Assembly (NCBI GenBank): GCA_027080245.1
Contig: JALWSN010000319.1
Location: 1-5,587, forward strand
Source: Ignavibacteriales bacterium
GTDB lineage: Bacteria; Bacteroidota; Ignavibacteria; Ignavibacteriales; Melioribacteraceae
DNA length: 5,587 nt
Reading direction: 5' to 3'
The position numbers and the translations under genes were made by a program. Under the pieces are notes generated by a model, which was not told the origin of the DNA, did not search any database, and worked only from the letters and a program-made list of their open reading frames with translations. This document shows positions 1-5,587 of this stretch, piece by piece; position 1 is the first letter of the stretch; each line of letters starts with the position of its first letter.

Positions 1-424
1 CTTTTATTTGCTCCGCTGCGTCGTTAGGGCAGGCAGAAAATCCTACTTCCTTCAAGGCTCTTAAGTCGTTTAAATCGTCGCCAACAAATGCAACTTCGTT
101 TAATTGTATTTCTAATTCTTTACAAATGTTGTTAACTGTTTCCAGCTTATCCCAAACTCCAATGTAACAATGCCTGACGTTCAATTTACCGGCTCGAGCA
201 AAAATTATTTTTGATGTGTCGGTGGAAATAAACGCCGTTTCAATTCCTTTTTCTTTTAACAAGCGAACGGCCATACCATCTTTTACGTTGAATTTTTTTA
301 GAGCCATTCCCGTTTCGTCGTAGTACAACCCGCCATCCGTCAGAACGCCGTCTACGTCGCAGCAAATTAACTTAATCCTATTGATTTTATTAAGGAATAG
401 AGGATTCGAGTAACGTTCAAACAC
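1..424 (-). CDS. KdsC-like HAD-superfamily sugar-acid phosphatase (3' end cut by window)
   Basis: This is the N-terminal 141 residues of a HAD phosphatase of the KdsC type, a family that dephosphorylates 3-deoxy-D-manno-octulosonate 8-phosphate on the way to CMP-Kdo and LPS inner core; close relatives act on nonulosonate 9-phosphates. It is expected to be a soluble cytoplasmic tetramer using Mg2+. Visible motifs are motif I CDVDGVLTDG with nucleophile D23 and acid/base D25, the conserved KKFNVKDG stretch at 43-50, a motif II region ISTDTS at 66-71, motif III lysine K93 in GVWDKL, and motif IV GDDLND at 115-120 with metal ligands D116/D117. Family members are about 160-190 residues, so only the C-terminal tail is missing. 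The start is GTG at 424, preceded by a strong AAAGGAG eight bases upstream; no ATG fits better. Motif II is not the ITGRxS usual for KdsC, so the exact substrate (Kdo-8-P, KDN-9-P, Neu5Ac-9-P or similar) is open and no gene symbol is given. The family call is secure. The gene is divergent from the receptor gene. Confidence 0.9.
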   Translation of the reverse strand, partial: MFERYSNPLFLNKINRIKLICCDVDGVLTDGGLYYDETGMALKKFNVKDGMAVRLLKEKGIETAFISTDTSKIIFARAGKLNVRHCYIGVWDKLETVNNICKELEIQLNEVAFVGDDLNDLRALKEVGFSACPNDAAEQIK

Positions 425-430
425 AAAAAT

Positions 431-438
431 TCTCCTTT
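431..438 (-). promoter_or_regulatory. Ribosome binding site deciding the GTG start of the HAD phosphatase
   Basis: Read on the minus strand this is AAAGGAGA, a near-perfect Shine-Dalgarno sequence. Its GGAG core lies eight bases before the GTG at 424-422. It is the main reason for choosing GTG as the start codon. Confidence 0.75.
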
Positions 439-467
439 AAATTCCAAAGGTTTTAATATACTAAAAA

Positions 468-475
468 CAAATCTA
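468..475 (-). promoter_or_regulatory. Candidate -7 element for the HAD phosphatase gene
   Basis: On the minus strand these bases read TAGATTTG, an exact match to the TAnnTTTG element of Bacteroidota housekeeping promoters. Transcription would begin roughly 35-40 bases before the GTG start. No TTTG is present at the usual spacing upstream (the corresponding position reads TAAA). It is also uncertain that this lineage uses the Bacteroidota consensus. A TATATT at 460-455 on the same strand is an alternative -10 box but lacks a good -35. Low confidence. Confidence 0.25.
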
Positions 476-504
476 AAAAAATAGTAATTAATTTTTTATT
501 TACA

Positions 505-534
505 TTGATATTTGAATCTAATATTTTTTATATT
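505..534 (+). promoter_or_regulatory. Candidate sigma70-like promoter for the TonB-dependent receptor gene
   Basis: TTGATA at 505-510 (5 of 6 to TTGACA) and TATATT at 529-534 (5 of 6 to TATAAT) are separated by 18 bases, an acceptable spacing. Transcription would start near 541, giving an untranslated leader of about 200 bases. In AT-rich DNA such matches arise easily by chance, so this is a candidate only. An overlapping GATATTTG at 507-514 is one mismatch from the Bacteroidota TAnnTTTG element. Confidence 0.4.
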
Positions 535-693
535 TCGATGATTCGATTGTGATTTTAAGCACAAATTGTTTAAAGGAATGATTAAAAACTTCAAACCATT
601 TACCTCTTTTCAAATTCCATTTAACAGTGGTTACGGAAAAACTTTCTCTACGCATTTTAACAAGCTCAACTTTGAGGGCAAAGAAAATAATAC

Positions 694-723
694 ATTAATT
701 AAATTAACTAAACCATTAACTAA
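694..723 (+). repeat. Three copies of the 9-mer ATTAAYTAA
   Basis: ATTAATTAA at 694-702 is followed directly by ATTAACTAA at 703-711 and, after three bases (ACC), by an identical ATTAACTAA at 715-723. The array ends just before the receptor's ribosome binding site. The A/U-only character would keep this part of the leader unstructured. It could be a translation-enhancing or protein-binding region, or simple low-complexity sequence; no function can be assigned. Confidence 0.5.
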
Positions 724-726
724 TTT

Positions 727-732
727 AAGGGA
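727..732 (+). promoter_or_regulatory. Ribosome binding site of the TonB-dependent receptor gene
   Basis: AAGGGA lies six bases before the ATG at 739 and supports that start. It could pair weakly with the following TCCT (AGG with CCT around a five-base loop), but only over three base pairs, so sequestration is not claimed. Confidence 0.6.
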
Positions 733-738
733 TGTCCT

Positions 739-3486
739 ATGTCAAGACTCTACAAACTAACGGTTTTGGTTAGCGTATTGCTAATGGCAGTTACGCTACA
801 AGCCCAAAAACTTTACAAACTCTCGGGAGTTGTAAAGAGCGCCACAAACGGCGAAAAGCTTATTGGCGCCAACGTATATTTACAGGGCACAACCATGGGA
901 GCAGCAAGCGACGAGAACGGTCGTTACACTATTAGAGCTCCGAAAGGCCGATATACTGTTATTTGCAGCTATATTGGTTTCGAAACCAAAAGGGTTAATA
1001 TTAATTTAACCAACAACATGGCGTTGAATTTCACTCTGAAAGAACATGAATTCTCTCTTTCGGTAACGGTTGTTGCCGACAGGGCAAAAGAAAGAGAAAC
1101 GCCTGTTGCATTTACCGATATTGAAAAGAAAGATATGGAATTCAAATTAGGTTCCAGAGATATTCCTCTGGTGCTAAATACAACGCCCAGCGTTTACGCA
1201 ACCCAGCAGGGCGGCGGCGCCGGCGACGCTCGTATTAACATCCGCGGTTTCGACCAAAGAAACGTTGCTATTATGATTAACGGCGTGCCGGTAAACGACA
1301 TGGAAAACGGTTGGGTTTACTGGTCGAACTGGGACGGACTTGGCGACGCCTCAAACTCCGTTCAGGTTCAGAGAGGACTTTCCGCCGTTAATTTAGCCAC
1401 TCCTTCAATCGGCGGTACAATGAACATCATTACCGACCCCGCCGCTTTGAAAGCCGGCTTTAAATTCAAACAAGAAATTGGAAGCGGAAACTTCAATAAA
1501 AAGAGTTTGTTCGTTAATTCCGGCTTGGTGGACGGAAAATATGCTTTCAGTTTTGGCGGCGTTCGCAAAACCGGCGACGGCTTCATCGACAAAACTTGGA
1601 CCGACGCTTGGGCATACTACTTTGGCGCAAGCTACAATATTAATTCCAAAAACAGACTGGAACTTTACGCTATTGGCGCGCCTCAGAGGCACGGACAAAA
1701 TCTTTACAGGCAAAACATTGCGGCTTACAGCCACGAATACGCCAAAGAATTAGGCTATTCGCAAGAAGCTTTGGATCATTTCCCCGAAAGAGGAAGATTT
1801 TACAACGAAAACTGGAATTCCGTTAGTTCTTCCTACAATGGGAAACAATTCTGGGATGGACAAACTCATGAAAGATACAGCGCTAATTTCATTAACGAAA
1901 GAGAAAATTACTATTCCAAACCACTGGTTAACTTAAACTGGTATTCGCAATTTTCCGACAAGTTCAGCCTTTACACTACATTGTACTATTCCGGCGGCGT
2001 TGGCGGCGGTTCGGGAACATTGGGACATTTGTCCTGGGATTATTCCGGTCCTTCCCGCGTGGCGGATTGGGACGCTACAATTGCGGCTAACAGAGCTAAC
2101 ATCGACACCACTACAGGCAAAGCCGTTTCCAAAGGTATTTTAAGAAACAGTGTTAACACTCAGTGGACAATTGGCGCTATCTCCAAAGCTTACTACAAAG
2201 TTAACGACAATTTCAAAACTTCTTTTGGAATTGATTGGAGAACCGCTAAAATTAACCATTATCGCGAAGTAAGAGACCTCTTAGGCGGCGATTATTTCTT
2301 GAACGTTGACTATCGCGGTAATCCTTACAATCAATTCGAAGATACTCAGGCTAAGAGAATTAAACACTTAGGCGATAAGATTAACTACTACAACACCAAT
2401 ACGGTTGATTGGTTCGGCGTTTACGCTCAAGGCGAGTACACGAAGGACAAAATTTCGGCTTACGGAATGGCCGGTTACTCCGTAATTAAATATTCCTTGA
2501 CCGACCACTTCAAGACCGCAAAGAAATTAGCCGACGGTTCGCCCGATTTAAGCAGCGGCGAATTGTTCTTGCAGTCCGATTGGATTTCAGGTTATCAGAT
2601 TAAAGGCGGTGCGGATTACAGAATCAACAGGAACGCAGACGCTTACTTCAACGCCGGTTACGTTGCAAAAGTGCCGATTTTCGATGCAGTAATCGATGAC
2701 AGAACTTCCACCAAAGCTTCCAATCCTAAGACCGAAAAATTCATCTCGTTTGAAGGCGGCGCTAACATAAGAGCTTTGAACGGAAGATTGATTTTGAAAG
2801 GAAACTTCTACTACACATTGTGGAAAGACCGTTCAAAATCCATTGGAATCAGAAACGCCGACAACAGCGAAGACCTGCTCTTCTTAACTGGAATGAAAGA
2901 ATTGCACATGGGCGTAGAATTCCAAGGAACTTACAGAGCTAACAACTGGTTGAGATTCGACGCAGCGCTTTCCGTTGGTAATTGGAAATACACCGACGAC
3001 GTTATCGGCGAATACAAAACTTACTCCGCTGCTCAGGTTCAAACCAAAAAATACGAATATTACATTAAAGATTTGAAAGTAGGCGACGCTCCTCAACAGC
3101 AGTTGGCGCTGGCTACAACTTTCTTCCCTGTAAAAGGGCTTTCGGCGCAAGTTGTTTTCAAAGGTTACGCTTACTATTACGCACAGTGGGATCCCTACAC
3201 AAGGAACGATCCTAAAGACGCGGGAAATCAGGTATGGAGAGCTCCTAACTATTCGTTGTGGGATTTACACTTTGCTTACACGTTGCCAATTCATCCGGCG
3301 GACTTAAACTTGCAAGTGTTCGCACACGTATTTAACGTATTCGACAAAATTTACGTACAGGACGCAACCGACCACAGCAAATACAATGCTTACAAAAATA
3401 ATGGCTGGGGTCATTCCGCGGACGACGCCGAAGTATTCCTGGGATTACCCAGATCGTTTAACCTTGGCGTGCAAATTTCCTACTAA
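739..3486 (+). CDS. TonB-dependent outer-membrane receptor with N-terminal carboxypeptidase-regulatory-like domain
   Basis: This 915-residue protein is a TonB-dependent receptor: a 22-strand outer-membrane barrel closed by a plug, importing a ligand with energy from TonB-ExbBD. Residues 1-22 or 23 are a signal peptide (positive N-terminus, hydrophobic LTVLVSVLLMAVTL, then QAQ). Residues 27-100 form a carboxypeptidase-regulatory-like Ig fold (GVVKSATNGEKLIGANVYL, later SDENGRYTI and SYIGFET), typical of Bacteroidota-type receptors. A possible TonB box is SLSVTVVAD at 106-114. The plug spans about 120-235, with NIRGFDQRNVAIMINGVPV, the GWVYWSNW motif near 191-198, VQVQRG and GGTMNIIT. The rest is barrel with many aromatic and Gly-rich strands, ending in NLGVQISY with a terminal aromatic residue suited to BAM recognition. 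Length is normal and the frame is intact. The substrate is not evident; no SusD-like gene follows, so a Sus-type glycan pair is not indicated. The start is supported by AAGGGA six bases upstream. Codons ending in C (AAC, TTC, TAC) are frequent, consistent with high expression. Confidence 0.95.
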   Translation: MSRLYKLTVLVSVLLMAVTLQAQKLYKLSGVVKSATNGEKLIGANVYLQGTTMGAASDENGRYTIRAPKGRYTVICSYIGFETKRVNINLTNNMALNFTLKEHEFSLSVTVVADRAKERETPVAFTDIEKKDMEFKLGSRDIPLVLNTTPSVYATQQGGGAGDARINIRGFDQRNVAIMINGVPVNDMENGWVYWSNWDGLGDASNSVQVQRGLSAVNLATPSIGGTMNIITDPAALKAGFKFKQEIGSGNFNKKSLFVNSGLVDGKYAFSFGGVRKTGDGFIDKTWTDAWAYYFGASYNINSKNRLELYAIGAPQRHGQNLYRQNIAAYSHEYAKELGYSQEALDHFPERGRFYNENWNSVSSSYNGKQFWDGQTHERYSANFINERENYYSKPLVNLNWYSQFSDKFSLYTTLYYSGGVGGGSGTLGHLSWDYSGPSRVADWDATIAANRANIDTTTGKAVSKGILRNSVNTQWTIGAISKAYYKVNDNFKTSFGIDWRTAKINHYREVRDLLGGDYFLNVDYRGNPYNQFEDTQAKRIKHLGDKINYYNTNTVDWFGVYAQGEYTKDKISAYGMAGYSVIKYSLTDHFKTAKKLADGSPDLSSGELFLQSDWISGYQIKGGADYRINRNADAYFNAGYVAKVPIFDAVIDDRTSTKASNPKTEKFISFEGGANIRALNGRLILKGNFYYTLWKDRSKSIGIRNADNSEDLLFLTGMKELHMGVEFQGTYRANNWLRFDAALSVGNWKYTDDVIGEYKTYSAAQVQTKKYEYYIKDLKVGDAPQQQLALATTFFPVKGLSAQVVFKGYAYYYAQWDPYTRNDPKDAGNQVWRAPNYSLWDLHFAYTLPIHPADLNLQVFAHVFNVFDKIYVQDATDHSKYNAYKNNGWGHSADDAEVFLGLPRSFNLGVQISY

Positions 3487-3503
3487 TTATTGTTGAAGTA
3501 TTC

Positions 3504-3540
3504 AAGGCTGCCTTTTTTACGGAGGCAGCCTTTTTTATTT
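3504..3540 (+). terminator. Intrinsic terminator of the receptor gene
   Basis: AAGGCTGCC at 3504-3512 pairs perfectly with GGCAGCCTT at 3524-3532. One further T-A pair (3513 with 3523) and two possible G-U pairs extend the stem inward, leaving a loop of about five bases. A T-run at 3531-3536 and further T-rich sequence follow. It begins 18 bases after the receptor stop codon, so it is well placed to end that transcript. A second T6 run (3513-3518) lies within the loop side, directly after the left arm. Confidence 0.9.
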
Positions 3541-3541
3541 T

Positions 3542-3548
3542 GAAAGGA
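3542..3548 (+). promoter_or_regulatory. Ribosome binding site of the phosphodiesterase gene
   Basis: GAAAGGA sits eight bases before the ATG at 3557 and fixes that start. It begins almost immediately after the terminator's T-run. Confidence 0.65.
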
Positions 3549-3556
3549 TACCACAG

Positions 3557-4759
3557 ATGAAATTTTTGAAAAAGCTAATTTTACTAATTTTTATTTTGCC
3601 TGCGCTTATTGCGGCGCAACCTAATAATTACGTGATTCTAATTTCTTTCGACGGATTCAGATGGGATTACGCAAACAGGGGAATTACCCCCAATATCGAT
3701 TACATGAAAAAAAACGGTGTTAGCGCTTCTTCCTTCCAACCCTGTTTTCCGTCGAAAACTTTCCCCAACCATCAATCGATTATTACCGGAATGTACATCG
3801 ATAATCACGGTATTATTAGCAATTCTTTCGAAGACCCCTTTACTGGAGAACGCTACCGGCTTGGCGACGACAAAACCACTTCGCAAAGCAAATGGTACCT
3901 TGGCGAGCCATTCTGGGAAACGGCTAAAAGAAACGGCATTAAAACGGCAAGCTTTTTTTGGCCGGGTTCCGAACTCGATTTGAAATACCGACGACCCGAT
4001 TTCGTTAAACATTACGACAAGAGTTTCCCTTATTACGCGCGTGTAGACACGGTAATTAAATGGATTACTTTGCCTTACCCCGTACGCCCCCATTTTGTTA
4101 CTTTGTATTTTAGTTTAACGGATACGTACGGACACATTTTCGGTCCGAATTCTCCGCAAATAAATAATGCAATTGCAAGTGTGGATTCCGTTTTGGGATA
4201 TTTGTTCCGGCGGTTAAAAGCCGTTAAAATGAATGATAGCGTTAACGTGATTTTAGTTTCCGATCACGGGATGACAGAGATTTCTCCAAAAAGAATTATT
4301 AATGTGGGAAAATTGATTGGGAAGACGGGTTGTAAAATTCAAAACAGCGGACCTTTTATGTTGGTAACTCCGCCGAAAGGGAAGGGGAACTTTGTTTACA
4401 ATATTTTAAAGCAAAACGAAAAGCATTTCAAGGTTTATTGGAAGAAGGATATTCCCGATTATTTTCATTACAAAAGGAATCCTTTTATTTCGAAAATTTT
4501 ATTGGTTGCAGATTTGGGTTGGTCGCTTGAACGGAAAGAAGTTAATAAATTCAGAATGAAAGGGAATCACGGTTACGACAATCATCAATTGGACATGCAC
4601 GGAATATTTTTTGCAATTGGTCCGTCTTTCAAAAAGGGCTACCGAACCGGAACTATTTGGAACGTTGACGTTTACCCCTTGTTGTGTAAGTTGTTCGGAA
4701 TATCGCCGAGGGGAAACATCGACGGCAAACTTGAAAGAATTTCATTCATTTTAAAATAG
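3557..4759 (+). CDS. Exported type I phosphodiesterase/nucleotide pyrophosphatase (ENPP family, alkaline phosphatase superfamily)
   Basis: This 400-residue protein belongs to the ENPP family, two-zinc enzymes that cleave phosphodiester or pyrophosphate bonds in nucleotides, dinucleotides or lipid head groups. Residues 1-20 look like a signal peptide (MKFLKK then a hydrophobic core ending LIAA before QPNN), so it probably acts in the periplasm. The complete active site is visible: metal ligand D32 in SFDGFRWDY; nucleophile T68 in FPSKTFPNH; N89 in HGIISN, 21 residues after the nucleophile as in bacterial NPP; D189 and H193 in TDTYGH; D236 and H237 in SDHGM; H338 in GNHGYDN. The C-terminal family signature NVDVYPLLCKLFGI is at 369-382. 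Length matches single-domain bacterial NPPs; no nuclease-like or somatomedin domain is present. Substrate cannot be decided from the sequence. The gene follows the receptor's terminator by 16 bases and is six bases upstream of the M16 gene, with which it probably forms an operon. The stop is TAG at 4757. Confidence 0.93.
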   Translation: MKFLKKLILLIFILPALIAAQPNNYVILISFDGFRWDYANRGITPNIDYMKKNGVSASSFQPCFPSKTFPNHQSIITGMYIDNHGIISNSFEDPFTGERYRLGDDKTTSQSKWYLGEPFWETAKRNGIKTASFFWPGSELDLKYRRPDFVKHYDKSFPYYARVDTVIKWITLPYPVRPHFVTLYFSLTDTYGHIFGPNSPQINNAIASVDSVLGYLFRRLKAVKMNDSVNVILVSDHGMTEISPKRIINVGKLIGKTGCKIQNSGPFMLVTPPKGKGNFVYNILKQNEKHFKVYWKKDIPDYFHYKRNPFISKILLVADLGWSLERKEVNKFRMKGNHGYDNHQLDMHGIFFAIGPSFKKGYRTGTIWNVDVYPLLCKLFGISPRGNIDGKLERISFILK

Positions 4760-4765
4760 GCGAAA

Positions 4766-5587
4766 ATGAGCGATTTACTAAATATTCCTTACGAAAAATT
4801 TGTTTTGAACAATGGTCTGGAAGTAATTTTAGCCAAAAGGGAAGGAATTCCTCTTACGGCGGTTAACATCTGGTACAAAGTTGGTTCGGCAAACGAAAAA
4901 CCCACGCGGACGGGCTTTGCGCATCTTTTTGAGCACATGATGTTTCAGGGCTCGGAGCACGTAAAAAAAGAGGAGCATTTTAAGCTGGTTCAAGAGGCCG
5001 GGGGCAAATTGAACGCTTCCACGGCGGCGGACAGAACAAACTACTTTGAAACTTTGCCGTCGAATAGTCTTGAATTGGCGCTTTGGCTGGAATCCGACAG
5101 AATGGGATTTTTGCTCCCGGCTTTAACCGAAGAAAAATTAAAAAATCAGAAAGAAGTTGTAATAAACGAGCGTTTACAAAGGTACGACAACCGTCCTTAC
5201 GGGCTGGCGTGGGAAATTATGTTCAAAAATTTGTTCCCAAAGAATCATCCTTATTCATGGACAACAATAGGCTCCCTGAGACACATTAGAAATTTTAAAC
5301 TGGAGCAAGTGAAAGATTTTTTCAGAAAATACTATGCTCCCAACAATGCCACGCTGGTAATTTGCGGAGAATTTAACAGGGACAAAGCTCTGAAATTAAC
5401 GAAAAAATATTTCGAAGAAATTCCTCCTTACGATTCGATTCCGCGAAAAAGGATTCCAAAAGATTTCACATTAACCGAAAGCATTTCGCTTAAACATTAC
5501 GACAAAGTGCAAATTCCCAGAGTTTACCTCGGATTTCCCACGGTGAAAATTTATTCGAAGGACGACAGTCCGCTTCACATGTTGGGC
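4766..5587 (+). CDS. M16 family (pitrilysin-type) zinc metallopeptidase, 3' end cut by window
   Basis: The frame stays open from ATG at 4766 to the window edge, giving 274 residues, the first M16 domain plus the start of the next region. M16 enzymes are inverted zinc-motif (HxxEH) peptidases that degrade peptides inside a clamshell chamber. H53, E56 and H57 are in AHLFEHMMF; the third zinc ligand is most likely E135 in VVINERLQ, 77 residues after H57, with E130 as the associated upstream acid. Other family features are GLEV at 18-21 and VGSANE at 39-44 (N-terminal strands), GGKLNASTAADRTNYF at 79-94, the NRPYG motif at 142-146 and YYAPNNATLVICG near 189-201, where the domain's second half starts. 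Whether it is a ~430-residue single unit needing a partner, or a ~900-residue two-lobed protein, cannot be seen. No signal peptide is visible at this start. The ribosome binding site is weak (AGG overlapping the previous TAG stop), suggesting translational coupling to the phosphodiesterase gene. Confidence 0.93.
   Translation, partial: MSDLLNIPYEKFVLNNGLEVILAKREGIPLTAVNIWYKVGSANEKPTRTGFAHLFEHMMFQGSEHVKKEEHFKLVQEAGGKLNASTAADRTNYFETLPSNSLELALWLESDRMGFLLPALTEEKLKNQKEVVINERLQRYDNRPYGLAWEIMFKNLFPKNHPYSWTTIGSLRHIRNFKLEQVKDFFRKYYAPNNATLVICGEFNRDKALKLTKKYFEEIPPYDSIPRKRIPKDFTLTESISLKHYDKVQIPRVYLGFPTVKIYSKDDSPLHMLG

Larger units (their letters stand above)
425..738. other. Divergent AT-rich intergenic region
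   Basis: This 314-base stretch separates the leftward phosphatase gene from the rightward receptor gene and must hold the promoters of both. It is clearly richer in A and T than the flanking genes. It contains a sigma70-like candidate promoter for the receptor (505-534), a weak candidate for the phosphatase (468-475), three copies of a 9-mer (694-723) and the receptor ribosome binding site. If the receptor promoter is right, the receptor mRNA has a leader of roughly 200 bases. I saw no riboswitch architecture, tRNA or strong hairpin in it. A short open frame across 566-760 exists but starts at TTG without a usable ribosome binding site and is not accepted as a gene. Confidence 0.7.

Noticed and set aside
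534..547. Two TTCGAT hexamers eight bases apart near the predicted transcription start
   Set aside because: They are too short and imperfectly flanked to call an operator; chance is a sufficient explanation.
425..738. Possible small RNA, tRNA or riboswitch in the divergent intergenic region
   Set aside because: No cloverleaf, strong stem-loop with T-run or known aptamer core was found by eye.
1368..1753. Three open frames inside the receptor gene (minus strand 1368-1592 and 1405-1734, plus strand 1478-1753)
   Set aside because: They lie wholly inside the well-supported receptor coding sequence, show no recognisable domain and have no ribosome binding site context; they are by-products of its codon use.
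2884..3150. Minus-strand open frame within the receptor's barrel region
   Set aside because: It is fully antisense to the receptor gene, with no family features.
3638..4093. Open frames overlapping the phosphodiesterase gene (minus 3638-4093, plus 3717-3983)
   Set aside because: Both overlap the conserved catalytic core of the ENPP protein and have no recognisable motif.
5083..5289. Plus-strand open frame within the M16 gene
   Set aside because: It is out of frame with the M16 coding sequence, which carries conserved residues such as E135 and NRPYG across the same bases.
1..5587. Mobile elements, CRISPR arrays, phage genes or defence systems
   Set aside because: No transposase, terminal inverted repeats, spaced direct repeats or defence-type domains are present; all four genes belong to common housekeeping or envelope families.

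Overview
The window looks like ordinary chromosomal DNA from a Gram-negative bacterium of the Bacteroidota/Ignavibacteriota (FCB) lineage. It has moderately low GC. It holds an outer-membrane TonB-dependent receptor with an N-terminal carboxypeptidase-regulatory-like domain, a sugar-acid phosphatase of the kind used for LPS or nonulosonate sugars, and purine-rich AAGGA-type ribosome binding sites in front of three of the four genes. Placement closer to Ignavibacteria than to Bacteroidia is inferred from the overall protein style and the use of Shine-Dalgarno sites. It is not proven from the sequence.

Layout: (1) On the minus strand, 424 down to the left edge, the first 141 codons of a KdsC-like HAD phosphatase, starting at GTG and cut by the window. 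(2) A 314-base AT-rich divergent intergenic region (425-738). It carries a good sigma70-like candidate promoter for the rightward gene, a weaker candidate for the leftward gene, and three copies of the 9-mer ATTAAYTAA just upstream of the receptor's ribosome binding site. (3) A complete 915-residue TonB-dependent receptor (739-3486), with no SusD partner beside it, closed by a strong intrinsic terminator (3504-3540). (4) Sixteen bases after the terminator, a complete exported type I phosphodiesterase/nucleotide pyrophosphatase (ENPP family, 3557-4759) with its full set of catalytic and metal-binding residues. (5) Six bases further on, the N-terminal 274 codons of an M16 (pitrilysin-type) zinc metallopeptidase, cut by the right edge.

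The phosphodiesterase and peptidase genes are almost certainly cotranscribed. The receptor seems to be its own transcription unit, although the terminator leaves almost no room for a separate promoter for the two genes after it. Functionally, the receptor would import an unidentified ligand across the outer membrane, the ENPP enzyme would cleave phosphodiester or pyrophosphate bonds in the periplasm, and the M16 protein would degrade peptides. A common pathway is not demonstrated. I found no RNA genes, mobile elements, CRISPR arrays or clearly novel system. The most useful second looks are the atypical motif II of the HAD phosphatase, the terminator placement, the repeated 9-mer, and the apparent lack of a signal peptide on the M16 protein.
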